A model generated the notes under the pieces. That model did not search any database, was not told the DNA's origin, and saw only the letters and a list, made by a program, of their open reading frames with translations. A stretch of DNA of 64,000 nt from Microbacterium jejuense (GTDB taxonomy: Bacteria > Actinomycetota > Actinomycetes > Actinomycetales > Microbacteriaceae), in NCBI RefSeq assembly GCF_019511665.1, contig NZ_JAEUAW010000007.1, forward strand, positions 1 to 64,000, given 5' to 3'. Numbering within the stretch: position 1 is the stretch's first letter; every line of letters starts with the position of its first letter. This document shows, one piece after another, positions 50,835-59,109 of this stretch. A program made the position numbers and the translations under genes.

Positions 50835-52451
50835 TCAGCGCAGCGGCTTGACGTGTCCGCCGGGGGTGACGTTGACGTTCGCCGGGACGTCGGCCCAGCC
50901 GCCCAGTCCGCCGTCGCCGTAGGTGTAGTCGACGCTGGTGGTGGCGCCGTCGATGTCGACCTTCACCGTCGGGGCGAGGGTGCCGCCGCGGACGAAGTCG
51001 TCGGACGTGCCGATCGTGTCGATGAACGACTGCACGAGCCCGCCGGGCATCACGTAGTGCGAGTAGGCCTGGAAAGCGCCCGGGTGCTGGTTGTAGTCCG
51101 GCGCGAACGGCTGGCCCTGCAGGTAGTTCAGGTTCGTCGGGTTGCCCAGCGCGAGCCCCGAACCGCCGTTGAGCGGCTGGAAGTCCGAGCGGATGCCGTC
51201 GCCGACGAAGCCGTAGACGCCCTCGGGGCCGTCGATGCCGGCGCCGAACGTGCTGCGGTGGGTGATCGTGAAGAGGTACGCCTTGCCGTCCTTGAAGATG
51301 AACTGCGGGCGCTCGGTCTGGTCGGTGACGCAGTTGGCCGAGAGGATCGGCGGCAGGAACTCCCACGAGGTGAGGTCGTCGTTCTTCGCCTTGGCCAGGC
51401 CGATGTTCGCGATCTGGTAGGTGGCACCCGAGGCGTTCACCTGGTCCACCGTCTCGGCGTACGGGTCGCCCTCCTGGTAGCCGAGGTCGGCCTCGTTGCA
51501 GGTGGCGGCGCCGCGCGTCATGGCGCTGTTGCCCTCGAACACCATGTAGGTCTCGCCCGGGTGGGCGGGATCCTCGAACGTGAACGGGTCGCGGAAGTTG
51601 AAGTACGGATTCTGCGCCCCGGTCTGGTAGTACGTGCCGTCGGCCTGCAGCAGGTCCTGCACCTCGGTGAAGCCGGTGAGCTTCACGCCGTTGCCGGTCG
51701 CGTGGATCTTGCCGACACTGAGCGCGATGCGCGGATCGTACGGCTTGACGTCGTGCCCCTGGGCGTCGCGGTAGAACGCGACGTCGGTGAAGAAGAGCTT
51801 GATCTCGCCGCCCTTGAACACGCGCGCGGAGCCCGACCACTGGGTCTGGTGGCTGTACGACTGGTCGTCGAAGATCTTGCCGGTTACCCCCTCGGGGAAG
51901 ACGAGGCCGCCGTACGTCCAGCCGCCGTTCTCGGGACGCTGATCGGCGGGAACACCGGCGGGGCGGAAGAAGTACCCGATCTTCGCGTAGACGTGGCGGT
52001 CGTCGAAGCCGAGGCTGCGGTCCGCGACGAGCGAGAAGATGACCTCCTGACCGTTGATCGAGTACTGGTTGCCGTGCTCGTCGGTCAGGGGCCACGTGTC
52101 CCACACCCAGACCTGGTCGTTCGACATGTCGGGGAAGTCCTGCGGCACCTCGGGCATCGTGAGGGATGCCGGCATCGAGTTCTCGCGCGAGCCCGCTGAC
52201 GGGTCCGACAGCCGCTTGAGCTGGCGGGCGTCGGCACGGGTCCACTTCGCGGTGAAGTCGTCTTCGGGGGCGTACGCCTGCTGCGTGTGCACGGTCGGCC
52301 GGGGACCGTCCTGCAGATCCGGCAGCGCGCCGGCAGTGGGGGTGCCGGGTGCGGCTGCGGCGGGCAGACCGACGAGGACGGATGCCGCGACGGCGGCGAC
52401 CGTCACGCCGCCGGTCAGCAGCCGCCGGAGGCGCTTCGGGGGAGTGTTCAT
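50835..52451 (-). CDS. Levansucrase, glycoside hydrolase family 68
   Basis: A 538-residue secreted enzyme that builds levan (or short fructans) from sucrose. Signal peptide 1-35. Catalytic triad: nucleophile Asp118 in VWVWDTWPL, Asp288 in FNFRDPFTF and acid/base Glu380 in QTERPQFIF. GH68 differs from GH32 in exactly these contexts, so transfructosylation is expected. ATG at 52451 with AAGGAG seven bases upstream. A 26-bp perfect palindrome lies 22 bp upstream of the start, in the presumed leader or promoter. No anchor sequence. Confidence 0.94.
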   Translation of the reverse strand: MNTPPKRLRRLLTGGVTVAAVAASVLVGLPAAAAPGTPTAGALPDLQDGPRPTVHTQQAYAPEDDFTAKWTRADARQLKRLSDPSAGSRENSMPASLTMPEVPQDFPDMSNDQVWVWDTWPLTDEHGNQYSINGQEVIFSLVADRSLGFDDRHVYAKIGYFFRPAGVPADQRPENGGWTYGGLVFPEGVTGKIFDDQSYSHQTQWSGSARVFKGGEIKLFFTDVAFYRDAQGHDVKPYDPRIALSVGKIHATGNGVKLTGFTEVQDLLQADGTYYQTGAQNPYFNFRDPFTFEDPAHPGETYMVFEGNSAMTRGAATCNEADLGYQEGDPYAETVDQVNASGATYQIANIGLAKAKNDDLTSWEFLPPILSANCVTDQTERPQFIFKDGKAYLFTITHRSTFGAGIDGPEGVYGFVGDGIRSDFQPLNGGSGLALGNPTNLNYLQGQPFAPDYNQHPGAFQAYSHYVMPGGLVQSFIDTIGTSDDFVRGGTLAPTVKVDIDGATTSVDYTYGDGGLGGWADVPANVNVTPGGHVKPLR

Positions 52452-52473
52452 TTCTGTGCTCCTTGGGATCGGA

Positions 52474-52499
52474 AGCTGTGCAAATCGATTTGCACAGCT
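52474..52499. promoter_or_regulatory. 26-bp perfect palindromic operator before levansucrase
   Basis: Perfect 13-base arms meeting at ATC|GAT (core TGCAAATCGATTTGCA). Its inner AAATCGATTT is shared with the palindrome before the divergent LacI gene. It is the most perfect operator-like sequence in the window. Confidence 0.8.
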
Positions 52500-52571
52500 C
52501 GTCCATAGTCGCATGGAGTAGCCCCCGGCGCCGCCCCGGGTTCCGCCGGTGGGGGAGGAAAGAAATCGCAC

Positions 52572-52630
52572 TTGACGGACCCGCGTTCCGCAGTTCATAA
52601 TCGTCGCGGCACGATAAATCGATTTAGCAC
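52572..52630 (+). promoter_or_regulatory. LacI gene promoter TTGACG-N18-CATAAT with overlapping operator
   Basis: -35 TTGACG (52572-52577), -10 CATAAT (52596-52601), then a palindrome at 52611-52630 (perfect core TAAATCGATTTA) starting about three bases past the expected transcription start. The arrangement suits autorepression by the LacI protein encoded from 52646. The two palindrome centres are 134 bp apart. Confidence 0.7.
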
Positions 52631-52645
52631 AAGGGAGTGTCACAG

Positions 52646-53704
52646 ATGGCGAGGGCGCGCATCTCCGACGTGGCGGCGGCCGCCGGCGTCTCGGTGACCA
52701 CCGTGTCGCTCGTCATGAACGACGTCGAGGCGCGCATCTCTGAAGAGACGCGGCGGCGCGTGCGTGACGCCGCGCGGGCCGTGGGCTACGCGCCGAGCTC
52801 GGTCGCACGAGGCCTGCGCACGCAGCAGACGCGGACCGTCGGGCTCATCTCGGATCAGATCGCCACGACGCCCTTCGCGGGCCGGATGCTCGCCGGCGCA
52901 CAGGACGCGGCCCGTGAGAACGGGCATCTTGTCTACCTGCTCGACACCGGCGGCGACACCGAGATCGAGAGCGAGGCCATCCGCGCCCTGTCGGCCCAGC
53001 AGGTCGACGCGATGATCTACGCGTGCATGTGGCACCGGGTCGTCGACGCGCCCCAGGGCCTGCTGCCCCAGACGGTCTTCCTGGACTGCCGGCCCGCAGC
53101 GGGCGGGTTCCGCAGCGTGGTGCCCGACGACCGCGCGGGGGGCGCGGCGGCGGTGCGTCAGCTCGTGGACGCCGGCCACCGGCGCATCGCGTACATCGAC
53201 ACCGACGACAGGGGCGTCGACGGCCCCATCGCCTCGAGCCTGCGGCACGAGGGCTATCTCGAAGTGCTCGCCGCCGCCGGCATCCCCGCGGACCCTGCGC
53301 TCCACGTGCGCGCCGAGACGTCCGCACACGGCGGGCGCGCCGCCGCCGACGTGCTGCTCGATCTGCCGGACGAGCAGCGGCCGACCGCCGTCTTCTGCTT
53401 CAACGACCGCATGGCGGCCGGCGTGTACATCGCCGCGCACCGCCGCGGCCTCGACATCCCGCGCGATCTGTCCGTCGTCGGCTACGACGACCAGCAGCTC
53501 ATCGCCGCGGAACAGGATCCTCCGCTCACCACCGTCGCCCTGCCCCACTACGCCATGGGGCGCTGGGCGATGGAGGTCGCGCTCGGCGTCCGCGCAGAGG
53601 GGGATGAGGACGCCACCCACCTGATGGAGTGTCCCGTCATCCGACGAGACTCCGTGGGCCCGCCGCCGGCGCAAGTCGCCAAACCGAACCGGCGACGGGC
53701 TTGA
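52646..53704 (+). CDS. LacI-family regulator (fructan locus, second)
   Basis: A 352-residue repressor: HTH RISDVAAAAGVSVTTVSLVM, hinge helix SSVARGLRTQQ and effector domain TVGLISDQIATTPFAGRM to LSVVGYDDQQLIA. The ATG at 52646 is preferred over the GTG at 52637 because AAGGGAG lies eight bases before it and overlaps the GTG. It is transcribed divergently from levansucrase and followed by the sugar ABC operon; matching palindromes sit on both sides of the divergent region, so it is the best candidate repressor for levansucrase and itself. Confidence 0.9.
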   Translation: MARARISDVAAAAGVSVTTVSLVMNDVEARISEETRRRVRDAARAVGYAPSSVARGLRTQQTRTVGLISDQIATTPFAGRMLAGAQDAARENGHLVYLLDTGGDTEIESEAIRALSAQQVDAMIYACMWHRVVDAPQGLLPQTVFLDCRPAAGGFRSVVPDDRAGGAAAVRQLVDAGHRRIAYIDTDDRGVDGPIASSLRHEGYLEVLAAAGIPADPALHVRAETSAHGGRAAADVLLDLPDEQRPTAVFCFNDRMAAGVYIAAHRRGLDIPRDLSVVGYDDQQLIAAEQDPPLTTVALPHYAMGRWAMEVALGVRAEGDEDATHLMECPVIRRDSVGPPPAQVAKPNRRRA

Positions 53705-53714
53705 CACACCGAGC

Positions 53715-53762
53715 GGCCGCCACAGGCGGCCCCCGATCGATGACCCACGCGGGCGTGGGTCA
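53715..53762 (+). other. Two hairpins between the LacI gene and the ABC operon
   Basis: GGCCGCC/GGCGGCC (53715-53731, loop ACA) followed by TGACCCACG/CGTGGGTCA (53741-53762, loop CGGG). The second ends 22 bases before the binding-protein ATG. They may terminate, attenuate or bind a regulator; no LacI-type AAATCGATTT core is present here. Confidence 0.5.
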
Positions 53763-53784
53763 CAAAGAAAAGGAAACCACAACA

Positions 53785-55074
53785 ATGCGCAGGAGTATCC
53801 CGCTCGCCGTCTCGGCCGGGCTCGTCACCGCGGTGGTCCTCACCGGCTGCGGTCAGGCCGGCCAGGGCGACGCCACCACCGAGGACGGCCGCACCAAGCT
53901 CACGATGTGGACCCACTCCGCCGGCAACCAGGCAGAGCTCGAGGTGTACGAGCAGATCATCGACGACTTCAACGCGTCGCAGGACGAGTACGAGGTCGTG
54001 CACGAGTCCTTCCCGCAGGGCGCCTACAACGACGCGATCGTCGCGGCGGCGGCATCCGATGATCTTCCCTGCCTGCTCGACCTCGACGGCCCGATCATGC
54101 CCAACTGGGCGTGGGCCGGGTACCTGCAGCCGCTCGGGATCTCGACCGACATCACCGACTCGCTGCTGCCGACCGCGGTGGGCAAGTGGGACGGCGAGAT
54201 CTACTCGGCCGGGTACTGGGACGCCGCGCTCGGGATCTTCGCGCGCAAGTCCGTACTCGAGCAGAACGGCATCCGCATCCCCACGATCGATGAGCCGTGG
54301 ACGAAGGACGAGTTCTCCGGCATCCTCGCGACCCTCAAGGCCGCCGGCTACGACACCCCCATCGACATCGGCGCCGAAGACACCGGCGAATGGTGGCCGT
54401 ACGCCTACTCCCCGCTCCTGCAGAGCTTCGGCGGCGACCTCATCGACCGCGACACGATGCTCAGCGCCGACGGCGCCCTGAACGGGCCCGAGGCCGTCGC
54501 GTGGGGCGAGTGGTTCCAGAGCCTCTTCGCGGACGGCTACGCGAACACCAGCGGCACGGTCGGCAATCAGGAGTTCGTCGACGGCGATGTCGCGCTCAGC
54601 TACACCGGCGTCTGGAACGCGCTCGCCTCGGTGGACGCGGTCGGCGACGACCTGCTCATCCTGCCGTCGGTCGACCTCGGCGAGGGCCCGAAGATCGGCG
54701 GCGGTTCGTGGCAGTGGGCCATCTCGTCGTCGTGCAACGACGCCGAGGGCGCCCGCGAGTACCTCGAGTTCTCGTTCCAGGACAAGTACATCACCGAGTT
54801 CGCCGACAAGCAGATCGTGATCCCCGCGACGGACGCGGCGGCACAGGCGTCGAAGTACTTCGGCGACGACGGCGTGCTCCGCCCGTTCGTGGACTTCTCG
54901 CAGAAGTTCGCGGTGCTGCGTCCGGAGACGCCGGCCTATGCGGTGATCTCGTCGACGTTCGAGACGGCGGCCAAAGACATCATGAACGGCGCCGACGTCA
55001 AGAAGACGCTCGACACCGCGGTCACCGAGATCGACACCAACATCGAGTCCAACGACGGCTACGGCTTCCAGTGA
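53785..55074 (+). CDS. Sugar ABC transporter substrate-binding lipoprotein (fructan locus)
   Basis: A 429-residue family 1 solute-binding protein: signal peptide with lipobox VVLTGC (Cys about 22), TKLTMWTHSAGNQAELEVYE start, YSAGYWDAALGIFARKSVL and GDVALSYTGVW blocks. It likely binds fructo-oligosaccharides released by the surface levanases. ATG at 53785, with AAAAGGAAA upstream. Confidence 0.93.
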   Translation: MRRSIPLAVSAGLVTAVVLTGCGQAGQGDATTEDGRTKLTMWTHSAGNQAELEVYEQIIDDFNASQDEYEVVHESFPQGAYNDAIVAAAASDDLPCLLDLDGPIMPNWAWAGYLQPLGISTDITDSLLPTAVGKWDGEIYSAGYWDAALGIFARKSVLEQNGIRIPTIDEPWTKDEFSGILATLKAAGYDTPIDIGAEDTGEWWPYAYSPLLQSFGGDLIDRDTMLSADGALNGPEAVAWGEWFQSLFADGYANTSGTVGNQEFVDGDVALSYTGVWNALASVDAVGDDLLILPSVDLGEGPKIGGGSWQWAISSSCNDAEGAREYLEFSFQDKYITEFADKQIVIPATDAAAQASKYFGDDGVLRPFVDFSQKFAVLRPETPAYAVISSTFETAAKDIMNGADVKKTLDTAVTEIDTNIESNDGYGFQ

Positions 55075-55080
55075 TCCATC

Positions 55081-55108
55081 GGCGGCGGGGGCTCGGGCCC
55101 CCGCCGCC
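55081..55108 (+). other. Intercistronic hairpin after the second binding-protein gene
   Basis: A perfect 12-bp stem with tetraloop TCGG, six bases after the stop. Position and strength mirror the hairpin at 36027-36056. Confidence 0.55.
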
Positions 55109-55137
55109 CCTGAAAGCCATTCTCCGAAAGCAGACCG

Positions 55138-56079
55138 ATGACAGTCACACCTCCGACGGTCGCGGCCGAGACGCCTCGTCGCTCGTTCCGTCGCTTCCGC
55201 TCCTCGAAGGGCAGGGAGACGTGGGCGGGCCTGGGCATGATCGCCCCGGCCCTGGTCCTCCTCGTCCTGTTCCTCATCATCCCGGTGATCCTGGCGTTCA
55301 CCCTGTCGTTCACCAACGCCCGGCTCATCTCGCCGAACCCGCCGCGCTTCGTCGGCCTCGACAACTTCGTCCGCGCGTTCACCGCCGACCCCGTCTTCCT
55401 GCAGTCGGCGTGGAACACGTTCCTGTTCGCGCTCGTCGTCGTGCCGGTGCAGGCGGGCCTCGGCCTGGTGCTGGCGGTGCTGGTGAACCGCCGCATGCGC
55501 GGCACCACCCTCTTCCGCGTGATCTTCTTCATCCCCGTCGTGACCTCGATCGTCGTCGTCTCGATCCTGTGGAAGTTCATGTACCAGAAGGACGGCCTGA
55601 TCAACTCGATGATCGACACGATCACGTTCGGGGCGTGGACGGGGGTCGACTGGCTGAACAACCCCAGCACCGCGCTGGGCGCCATCATCGTGCTGTCGAT
55701 CTGGCAGGCCGTCGGCTTCCACATGATCATCTGGCTGTCGGGGCTGCAGACGATCCCCGAAGAGCTCTATGAGGCCGCCCGCATGGACGGCGCCGGACCG
55801 TGGCGCCAGTTCACGAACGTGACGTGGCCGGGACTGCGCCCGACCATGATCTTCGTGCTCGTCACGATCACGATCGCCGCCCTCGGGCTGTTCGTGCAGG
55901 TCGACGTCATGACGCAGGGCGGGCCGACCGGCTCGACCTCGACGATCGTGTACCACGCCGTGCGGAAGGGCTACGAGCAGCAGGAGATCGGGTACGCCGC
56001 CGCAATCTCGCTGATCTTCTTCGTGGCGGTGCTCGTGATCGCGCTCGTGCAGCGCCGGCTCACGCGAGACAAGGACTGA
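55138..56079 (+). CDS. Sugar ABC transporter permease (MalF-like, fructan locus)
   Basis: A 313-residue six-helix permease with the EAA loop LYEAARMDGAGPWRQFTNVTWP. The N-terminal 30 residues are basic and cytoplasmic. ATG at 55138. Forms the channel with the next permease; the ATPase must come from elsewhere. Confidence 0.93.
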   Translation: MTVTPPTVAAETPRRSFRRFRSSKGRETWAGLGMIAPALVLLVLFLIIPVILAFTLSFTNARLISPNPPRFVGLDNFVRAFTADPVFLQSAWNTFLFALVVVPVQAGLGLVLAVLVNRRMRGTTLFRVIFFIPVVTSIVVVSILWKFMYQKDGLINSMIDTITFGAWTGVDWLNNPSTALGAIIVLSIWQAVGFHMIIWLSGLQTIPEELYEAARMDGAGPWRQFTNVTWPGLRPTMIFVLVTITIAALGLFVQVDVMTQGGPTGSTSTIVYHAVRKGYEQQEIGYAAAISLIFFVAVLVIALVQRRLTRDKD

Positions 56080-56081
56080 CC

Positions 56082-57035
56082 GTGACCGCAACCAGAACCC
56101 TGACCACGGCCCGCGACGATCGTCGTGCGCCCCGGCCCGCGGCATCCCCTCGCAGCGTGAAGTCGCATCGCATCCGCGGCAAGGTCTTCACCTATGTCGC
56201 GATGAGCGTGCTCGCGCTCTTCTTCCTGTTCCCCCTCGTGTTCATGTTCGTGTCGAGCCTCAAGCCCGACAGCCAGATCCTGCAGGACATCGACTCGCCG
56301 GCGGCCTTCCTGCCGGTGGGCGACATCAGCCTCGACAACTACTTCGGCGTCTTCGACCGCGTGCCGGTGGCGCAGTTCCTGTTCAACTCGGTGCTCGTGA
56401 CGGTGCTGACGGTGGGCCTCGGGCTCATCGTGAACTCGATGGCGGGCTTCGCCCTCTCGCGTCTGCAGTGGAAGGGACGCGTCGTCGTCCTCGCCCTGGT
56501 CATCGCGACGCTGATCGTGCCGTTCGAGACGATCGCGGTGCCGATGGTCTACTGGGTCGCGCAGCTGCCGACGCTCGTGATCGAGGGCGGCGTGCTGAAG
56601 TACGACTTCGGCTGGCTCAACACCTACGAGGTCCAGATCGTGCCGTTCATCGCGAACGCGTTCTCGATCTTCCTGTTCACGCAGTACTTCTCCACGATCC
56701 CCAAATCGCTCGACGAGGCTGCCCGCATCGACGGCGCGAGCTGGTTCACGATCTACCGGCGCATCCTGGTGCCGCTGTCGGGACCGGCGTTCGCCACGGT
56801 CGCGATCCTCACGTTCCTCCCCGCATGGAACCAGTACCTGTGGCCCCTCATGGTCGTGCAGAAGGAGGAGCTGCGTCCGGTCATGGTCGGCATGCAGTAC
56901 TTCTTCCAGCTCAACACCGCGTGGGGCGAGGTGATGGCGTACACGTCGCTCATCACGATCCCCGTGCTGATCGTGTTCCTGGTGTTCCAGCGCGCGTTCG
57001 TGAGCAGCATCGCGGCGAGCGGGGTGAAGGGGTGA
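56082..57035 (+). CDS. Sugar ABC transporter permease (MalG-like, fructan locus)
   Basis: A 317-residue permease with six helices, the EAA loop LDEAARIDGASWFTIYRRIL and the family ending FQRAFVSSIAASGVKG. The GTG at 56082 begins two bases past the previous stop; upstream in-frame sequence lies inside the other permease gene. GTGA overlap with the kinase gene. Confidence 0.92.
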   Translation: MTATRTLTTARDDRRAPRPAASPRSVKSHRIRGKVFTYVAMSVLALFFLFPLVFMFVSSLKPDSQILQDIDSPAAFLPVGDISLDNYFGVFDRVPVAQFLFNSVLVTVLTVGLGLIVNSMAGFALSRLQWKGRVVVLALVIATLIVPFETIAVPMVYWVAQLPTLVIEGGVLKYDFGWLNTYEVQIVPFIANAFSIFLFTQYFSTIPKSLDEAARIDGASWFTIYRRILVPLSGPAFATVAILTFLPAWNQYLWPLMVVQKEELRPVMVGMQYFFQLNTAWGEVMAYTSLITIPVLIVFLVFQRAFVSSIAASGVKG

Positions 57036-57979
57036 CCGGCGAGGGCGCACGGATCGTCGTCGTCGGCGAGGCGCTCGTCGACATCGTGCACCGCACACCG
57101 GGAATCGTCGACGAGGCTCCCGGCGGCAGTCCCGCGAACGTCGCGCTCACGCTCGGGCGGCTCGGCCGCGCGCCCGTCCTGGTCACGCGGCTCGGCCGCG
57201 ACGAACGCGGCGCCCGGCTGCGGCGGTGGCTCGAGGACTCCGGCGTCGAGGTGAGGGGAGTGGATGCCGCACGCACCGCGACCGCGACGGCTCACCTCGA
57301 CGCATCCGGGGCCGCGAGGTACGAGTTCGACCTCGAATGGTCGCTCGGCGACGAGCTGCCGGGGCTGCGCGAGTTCGTGGGTGCCGCCGACGTGCTGCAC
57401 GTCGGCTCGGTGGCCGCGGTGCTCGAGCCGGGCGCGCGTCAGGTCGCCGCGCTGGTGGGCGGCGCTCCGCCGCGCGCACTCGTGACGTACGACCCGAACA
57501 TCCGACCGTCGCTCGTGGACGATCCCGCCGCGGTGCGCGGCCGGGTGGGGGAGCTCGTGGCGCTCGCCGACGTCGTCAAGGCCAGCGACGAGGACCTGCG
57601 CTGGCTGCACCCCGGAGAAGAGATCGTCGAGGTCGCCCGCCGGTGGGCCGCACGCGGACCCGCGTTCGTCGTCGTCACGCTCGGTGCCGACGGGGCGCTG
57701 GCGGTCACGGCCGGAGGCGACGTCGTCTCGGTGCCCGGTGTCGCGACGGAGGTCGTCGACACCGTCGGAGCGGGCGACACCTTCATGGGCGCGCTGATCG
57801 ACGGGCTGCTCGCGGCCGGGGCCACAGCGCCCGGGTTGCGGGCGGCCGCGGGCGGCGGCATCCCGTCTTCCGAGCTGGAGGCGCTGCTGCGGCACGGCGC
57901 ACGGGCGGCGGCGATCACCGTCGCGCGTGCCGGGGCGAACCCGCCGTGGCGCACAGAGCTCACCGCCCCCGCCGCCTGA
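57032..57979 (+). CDS. PfkB-family carbohydrate kinase, probable fructokinase
   Basis: A 315-residue ribokinase-fold kinase. Seen: GEALVDIV at the N-terminus, the substrate loop APGGSPANVALTLGRLG, YDPNIRPSL and the catalytic anion-hole motif DTVGAGDTFMGAL. The PGGSPANVA pattern and the company of fructan enzymes point to fructose as substrate, yielding fructose-6-phosphate for glycolysis. GTG at 57032 in overlap with the permease stop. Confidence 0.9.
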   Translation: MTGEGARIVVVGEALVDIVHRTPGIVDEAPGGSPANVALTLGRLGRAPVLVTRLGRDERGARLRRWLEDSGVEVRGVDAARTATATAHLDASGAARYEFDLEWSLGDELPGLREFVGAADVLHVGSVAAVLEPGARQVAALVGGAPPRALVTYDPNIRPSLVDDPAAVRGRVGELVALADVVKASDEDLRWLHPGEEIVEVARRWAARGPAFVVVTLGADGALAVTAGGDVVSVPGVATEVVDTVGAGDTFMGALIDGLLAAGATAPGLRAAAGGGIPSSELEALLRHGARAAAITVARAGANPPWRTELTAPAA

Positions 57980-58065
57980 CGCCGGCACCGATCACCCTGC
58001 GCCGCCCCGTCGCGACTGCACTCTGCACACCTTTGCGCGCTGCGCATGATCTCGAAGGACTTCCT

Positions 58066-59034
58066 GTGTTCGATCTTCCTGGTTCCTGGGTCTGGGACTA
58101 CTGGTTCGCCGATGACGGCGACCGCTACCACCTCTTCTTCCTGTACGCGTCGCGTGCGCTGCACGACCCTGACGCGCGCCACTACCGCGCCTCGATCGGG
58201 CACGCGGTGTCGACGGACCTCGTCGAGTGGACGCAGGTCGCCGACGCGCTCGTGCGCAGCGACGGACCCGCCTTCGACGACCTGGCGACCTGGACGGGGT
58301 CGGTGGTGCGGCATCCCGACGGCACCTGGTTCCTCTTCTACACGGGCTCGTCCCTCGCGCCTGACGGCAAGAACGTCCAGCGCATCGGATACGCGACATC
58401 GCCCGACCTGGACGTCTGGACGAAGGCCCCGGGGCCCGTGCTGGAGGCTCGGGGGCCCTGGTACGAGAAGCTGTCGAGCGGGGACTGGCACGACGAGGCC
58501 TTCCGCGACCCGTGGGTGTTGGCCGATCCGGACGGGAACGGCTGGCACATGCTTGTCACCGCGCGGGCGCCGGAAGGACCGGTCTTCGGTCGCGGCGTGA
58601 TCGGTCACGCCTGGTCGGCCGATCTTCGGACGTGGCAGCTGCGCGAGCCGTTGAGCGCGCCCAGCGCCGAGGGCTTCGGGCAGCTCGAGGTGCTGCAGGC
58701 CGAGGTGGTCGACGGGCGCCCGGTCGTGATCTTCTCGTGCCTGGGCGAGCACGCGATGCCGTCCCGTCGCGACAGCCGCGGCGGAACCTGGGTGCTGCCG
58801 GCCGACAGCCTCCTCGGACCGTACGACGTGGCCGGCGCCTACCCGCTCACCGACGAGAGCCTCTACGTCGGGCGACTGCTGCGCCGCCGTGACGACGGCC
58901 AGTGGCTGCTGTTCGCCTTCCGCAACACCGACGAGGCCGGCGCCTTCGTCGGTGGCATCACCGATCCGATGCCCGTCGCCTGGAAGGGCGGACGGCTCGT
59001 GCGGGTGGATGCCGCCCGCCTGCCGATCGCCTGA
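58066..59034 (+). CDS. Cytoplasmic GH32/GH68-clan beta-fructosidase
   Basis: A 322-residue single propeller with no signal peptide and no C-terminal beta-sandwich, so shorter than classical GH32 enzymes. Catalytic-like positions: Asp11 in WVWDYWFAD, Asp in AFRDPWVLAD and Glu in LEVLQAEVVDG. The first motif is nearer to GH68 (WVWD) than to GH32 (NDP). It probably cleaves imported fructo-oligosaccharides or sucrose-like dimers before phosphorylation by the neighbouring kinase. GTG at 58066 with AAGGA six bases upstream; an 86-bp gap separates it from the kinase gene. Confidence 0.8.
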   Translation: MFDLPGSWVWDYWFADDGDRYHLFFLYASRALHDPDARHYRASIGHAVSTDLVEWTQVADALVRSDGPAFDDLATWTGSVVRHPDGTWFLFYTGSSLAPDGKNVQRIGYATSPDLDVWTKAPGPVLEARGPWYEKLSSGDWHDEAFRDPWVLADPDGNGWHMLVTARAPEGPVFGRGVIGHAWSADLRTWQLREPLSAPSAEGFGQLEVLQAEVVDGRPVVIFSCLGEHAMPSRRDSRGGTWVLPADSLLGPYDVAGAYPLTDESLYVGRLLRRRDDGQWLLFAFRNTDEAGAFVGGITDPMPVAWKGGRLVRVDAARLPIA

Positions 59035-59109
59035 CAGACCGGCCGGCCGGGGCTCGCGGACGCGCCCCGGCCGGCCGGACCCATGGCGTCCGCAGCAGAA
59101 GGGATGACG

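Noticed and set aside
49123..52506. One giant fused GH32 protein of 1127 residues
   Set aside because: The open frame upstream of 50754 passes antisense-free but out of frame through the levansucrase gene; the GH32 signal-anchor start at 50754 has its own ribosome site.
52637..52646. GTG at 52637 as start of the second fructan LacI gene
   Set aside because: It overlaps the AAGGGAG ribosome site that is correctly spaced for the ATG at 52646.
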